Positions 63,882 through 64,000 of a stretch of DNA of 64,000 nucleotides are shown one piece after another. The DNA is from Hippasteria phrygiana (Eukaryota > Echinodermata > Asteroidea > Valvatida > Goniasteridae). Below the pieces are notes generated by a model. It was given only the letters and a program-made list of their open reading frames with translations, did no database searches and was not told the DNA's origin. Each line of letters starts with the position of its first letter. Position 1 is the first letter of the stretch. The position numbers were made by a program, and so were the translations under genes. The stretch is from NCBI GenBank assembly GCA_037893225.1, contig JAZGUH010001235.1:806001-870000 (forward strand), read 5' to 3'.

Positions 63882-64000
63882 ATGAAATATCAACCAAATT
63901 CAGTAATTTTGACATGTATGGATAGCTTAGATCTGGCGCTACATGTTGCAATTATCGGCGGCTTCTTAGAGTTAAAACTTGTGGAGAAAATTCAAACCTC
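63882..64000 (+). repeat. Partial satellite monomer at right edge, class unresolved
   Basis: This is the first 119 bp of a monomer. T27 and A95 restrict it to class A, A', D, D' or E; the deciding positions 137-209 lie outside the window. After the preceding A-BV-C run, class D would be expected from the pattern at 55306-55768 and 59942-60404. Confidence 0.9.

Larger units (their letters stand above)
1..64000. repeat. Satellite DNA array, 232-bp monomer, fills the window
   Basis: Every base belongs to a head-to-tail tandem repeat. The conserved start atgaaatatcaacc recurs every 231, 232 or 233 bp from 140 to 63882, giving 275 complete units. I saw no inversion, no gap and no inserted unrelated sequence. 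Classes differ from each other at a handful of positions, and copies of one class are mostly identical. Every unit carries a BglII site (AGATCT, positions 48-53). Both window edges lie inside the array, so its true size is unknown and above 64 kb. Arrays of this kind are known from eukaryotic centromeres, pericentromeres and subtelomeres; assignment to any of these is inference. I do not recognise the monomer family or the species. Confidence 0.98.
36535..64000. repeat. Array zone 3: HOR family with BV and G monomers
   Basis: The start Bm-A-BV-G-A recurs at 39315, 43719, 49512, 53914, 58550 and 62258. Four of these (39315, 53914, 58550, 62258) continue as BV-C and form an identical-order 7-mer of 1624 bp; two (43719, 49512) continue as Dt-D-B-D-Bm-A-A'-D. 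G127 and class G occur only here; T209 and class E are absent. Confidence 0.9.

Noticed and set aside
1..64000. CRISPR array
   Set aside because: The repeats are 231-233 bp and directly adjacent, with no short repeat alternating with unique spacers.
1..64000. Tandem gene family or rDNA/5S/tRNA cluster
   Set aside because: The monomer shows no tRNA cloverleaf, no A/B-box arrangement that I recognise, no 5S-like sequence and no conserved coding frame.
1..64000. Transposon or retrotransposon origin or insertions (terminal repeats, target-site duplications, poly(A) tails)
   Set aside because: No unit is interrupted, no terminal inverted or long terminal repeats are visible, and no coding remnant of a transposase or reverse transcriptase is seen. 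An ancient mobile-element origin of the monomer cannot be excluded without a database search.
1..64000. Whole window as an assembly artefact of one repeated unit
   Set aside because: Copies carry many scattered private changes, zone-specific variants and hybrid monomers in consistent order, which simple read stacking would not produce. Local copy-number errors in near-identical duplications (5241-10340, 41402-52755) remain possible.

Overview
The window is one uninterrupted tandem array of a satellite DNA with a 232-bp unit. It has no gene, RNA gene, mobile element or unique sequence that I can support. I cut it into 275 complete monomers (140-63881) plus a partial monomer at each end, all head-to-tail in the same orientation. 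The lengths reconcile exactly: 215 monomers of 232 bp, 59 of 231 bp and one of 233 bp give 63742 bp. GC is about 37.5% (hand count of one monomer). An array of this size is typical of a eukaryotic centromeric, pericentromeric or subtelomeric block. I do not recognise the monomer sequence and cannot name the organism.

Monomer numbering used throughout: position 1 is the A of the ATG that opens the conserved stretch atgaaatatcaacc, and position 232 is the C just before the next one. The monomers fall into a few classes set by about 20 diagnostic positions. These are 27 (T/G), 95 (A/C), 127 (T/G), 137, 139, 145, 155, 158, 159, 165-167, 184, 185, 189, 193, 197, 199, a one-G deletion at 206/207, and 209 (C/T). 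Counts over the 275: A 66 (one with C95), A' 20 (one of 231 bp), B family 70 (B 23, Bm 25, Bmi 6, Bi 1, BV 15), C 35 (one of 233 bp), D family 58 (D 44, D' 7, Dt 7; all 231 bp), E 11, F 4, G 11.

Layout. 1-5240: loosely ordered, with several class combinations. 5241-27960: a higher-order repeat (HOR) with core Bmi-A-B-A-C-A'-D'-Bm-A-C-E, in seven copies of 11-16 monomers. 27961-36534: a disordered stretch with local fusions and dimer duplications. 36535-64000: a different HOR family built on Bm-A-BV-G-A and the 1159-bp pentamer G-A-BV-C-D, with nested segmental duplications (period about 5.8 kb, and a 6258-bp block repeated at an offset of 14599 bp). Some variants are restricted to one zone: T209 only at 6.2-24.9 kb, class E only before 27.5 kb, G127 and class G only after 39.7 kb.

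The most informative content is the record of unequal exchange. Several monomers are readable as fusions of two neighbours (21933, 31901, 36072, class E), each marking the gain or loss of whole monomers in register. Open reading frames exist throughout but are by-products of the repeat: 232 is not a multiple of 3, the frame rotates at each unit, and class differences change the encoded residues freely.
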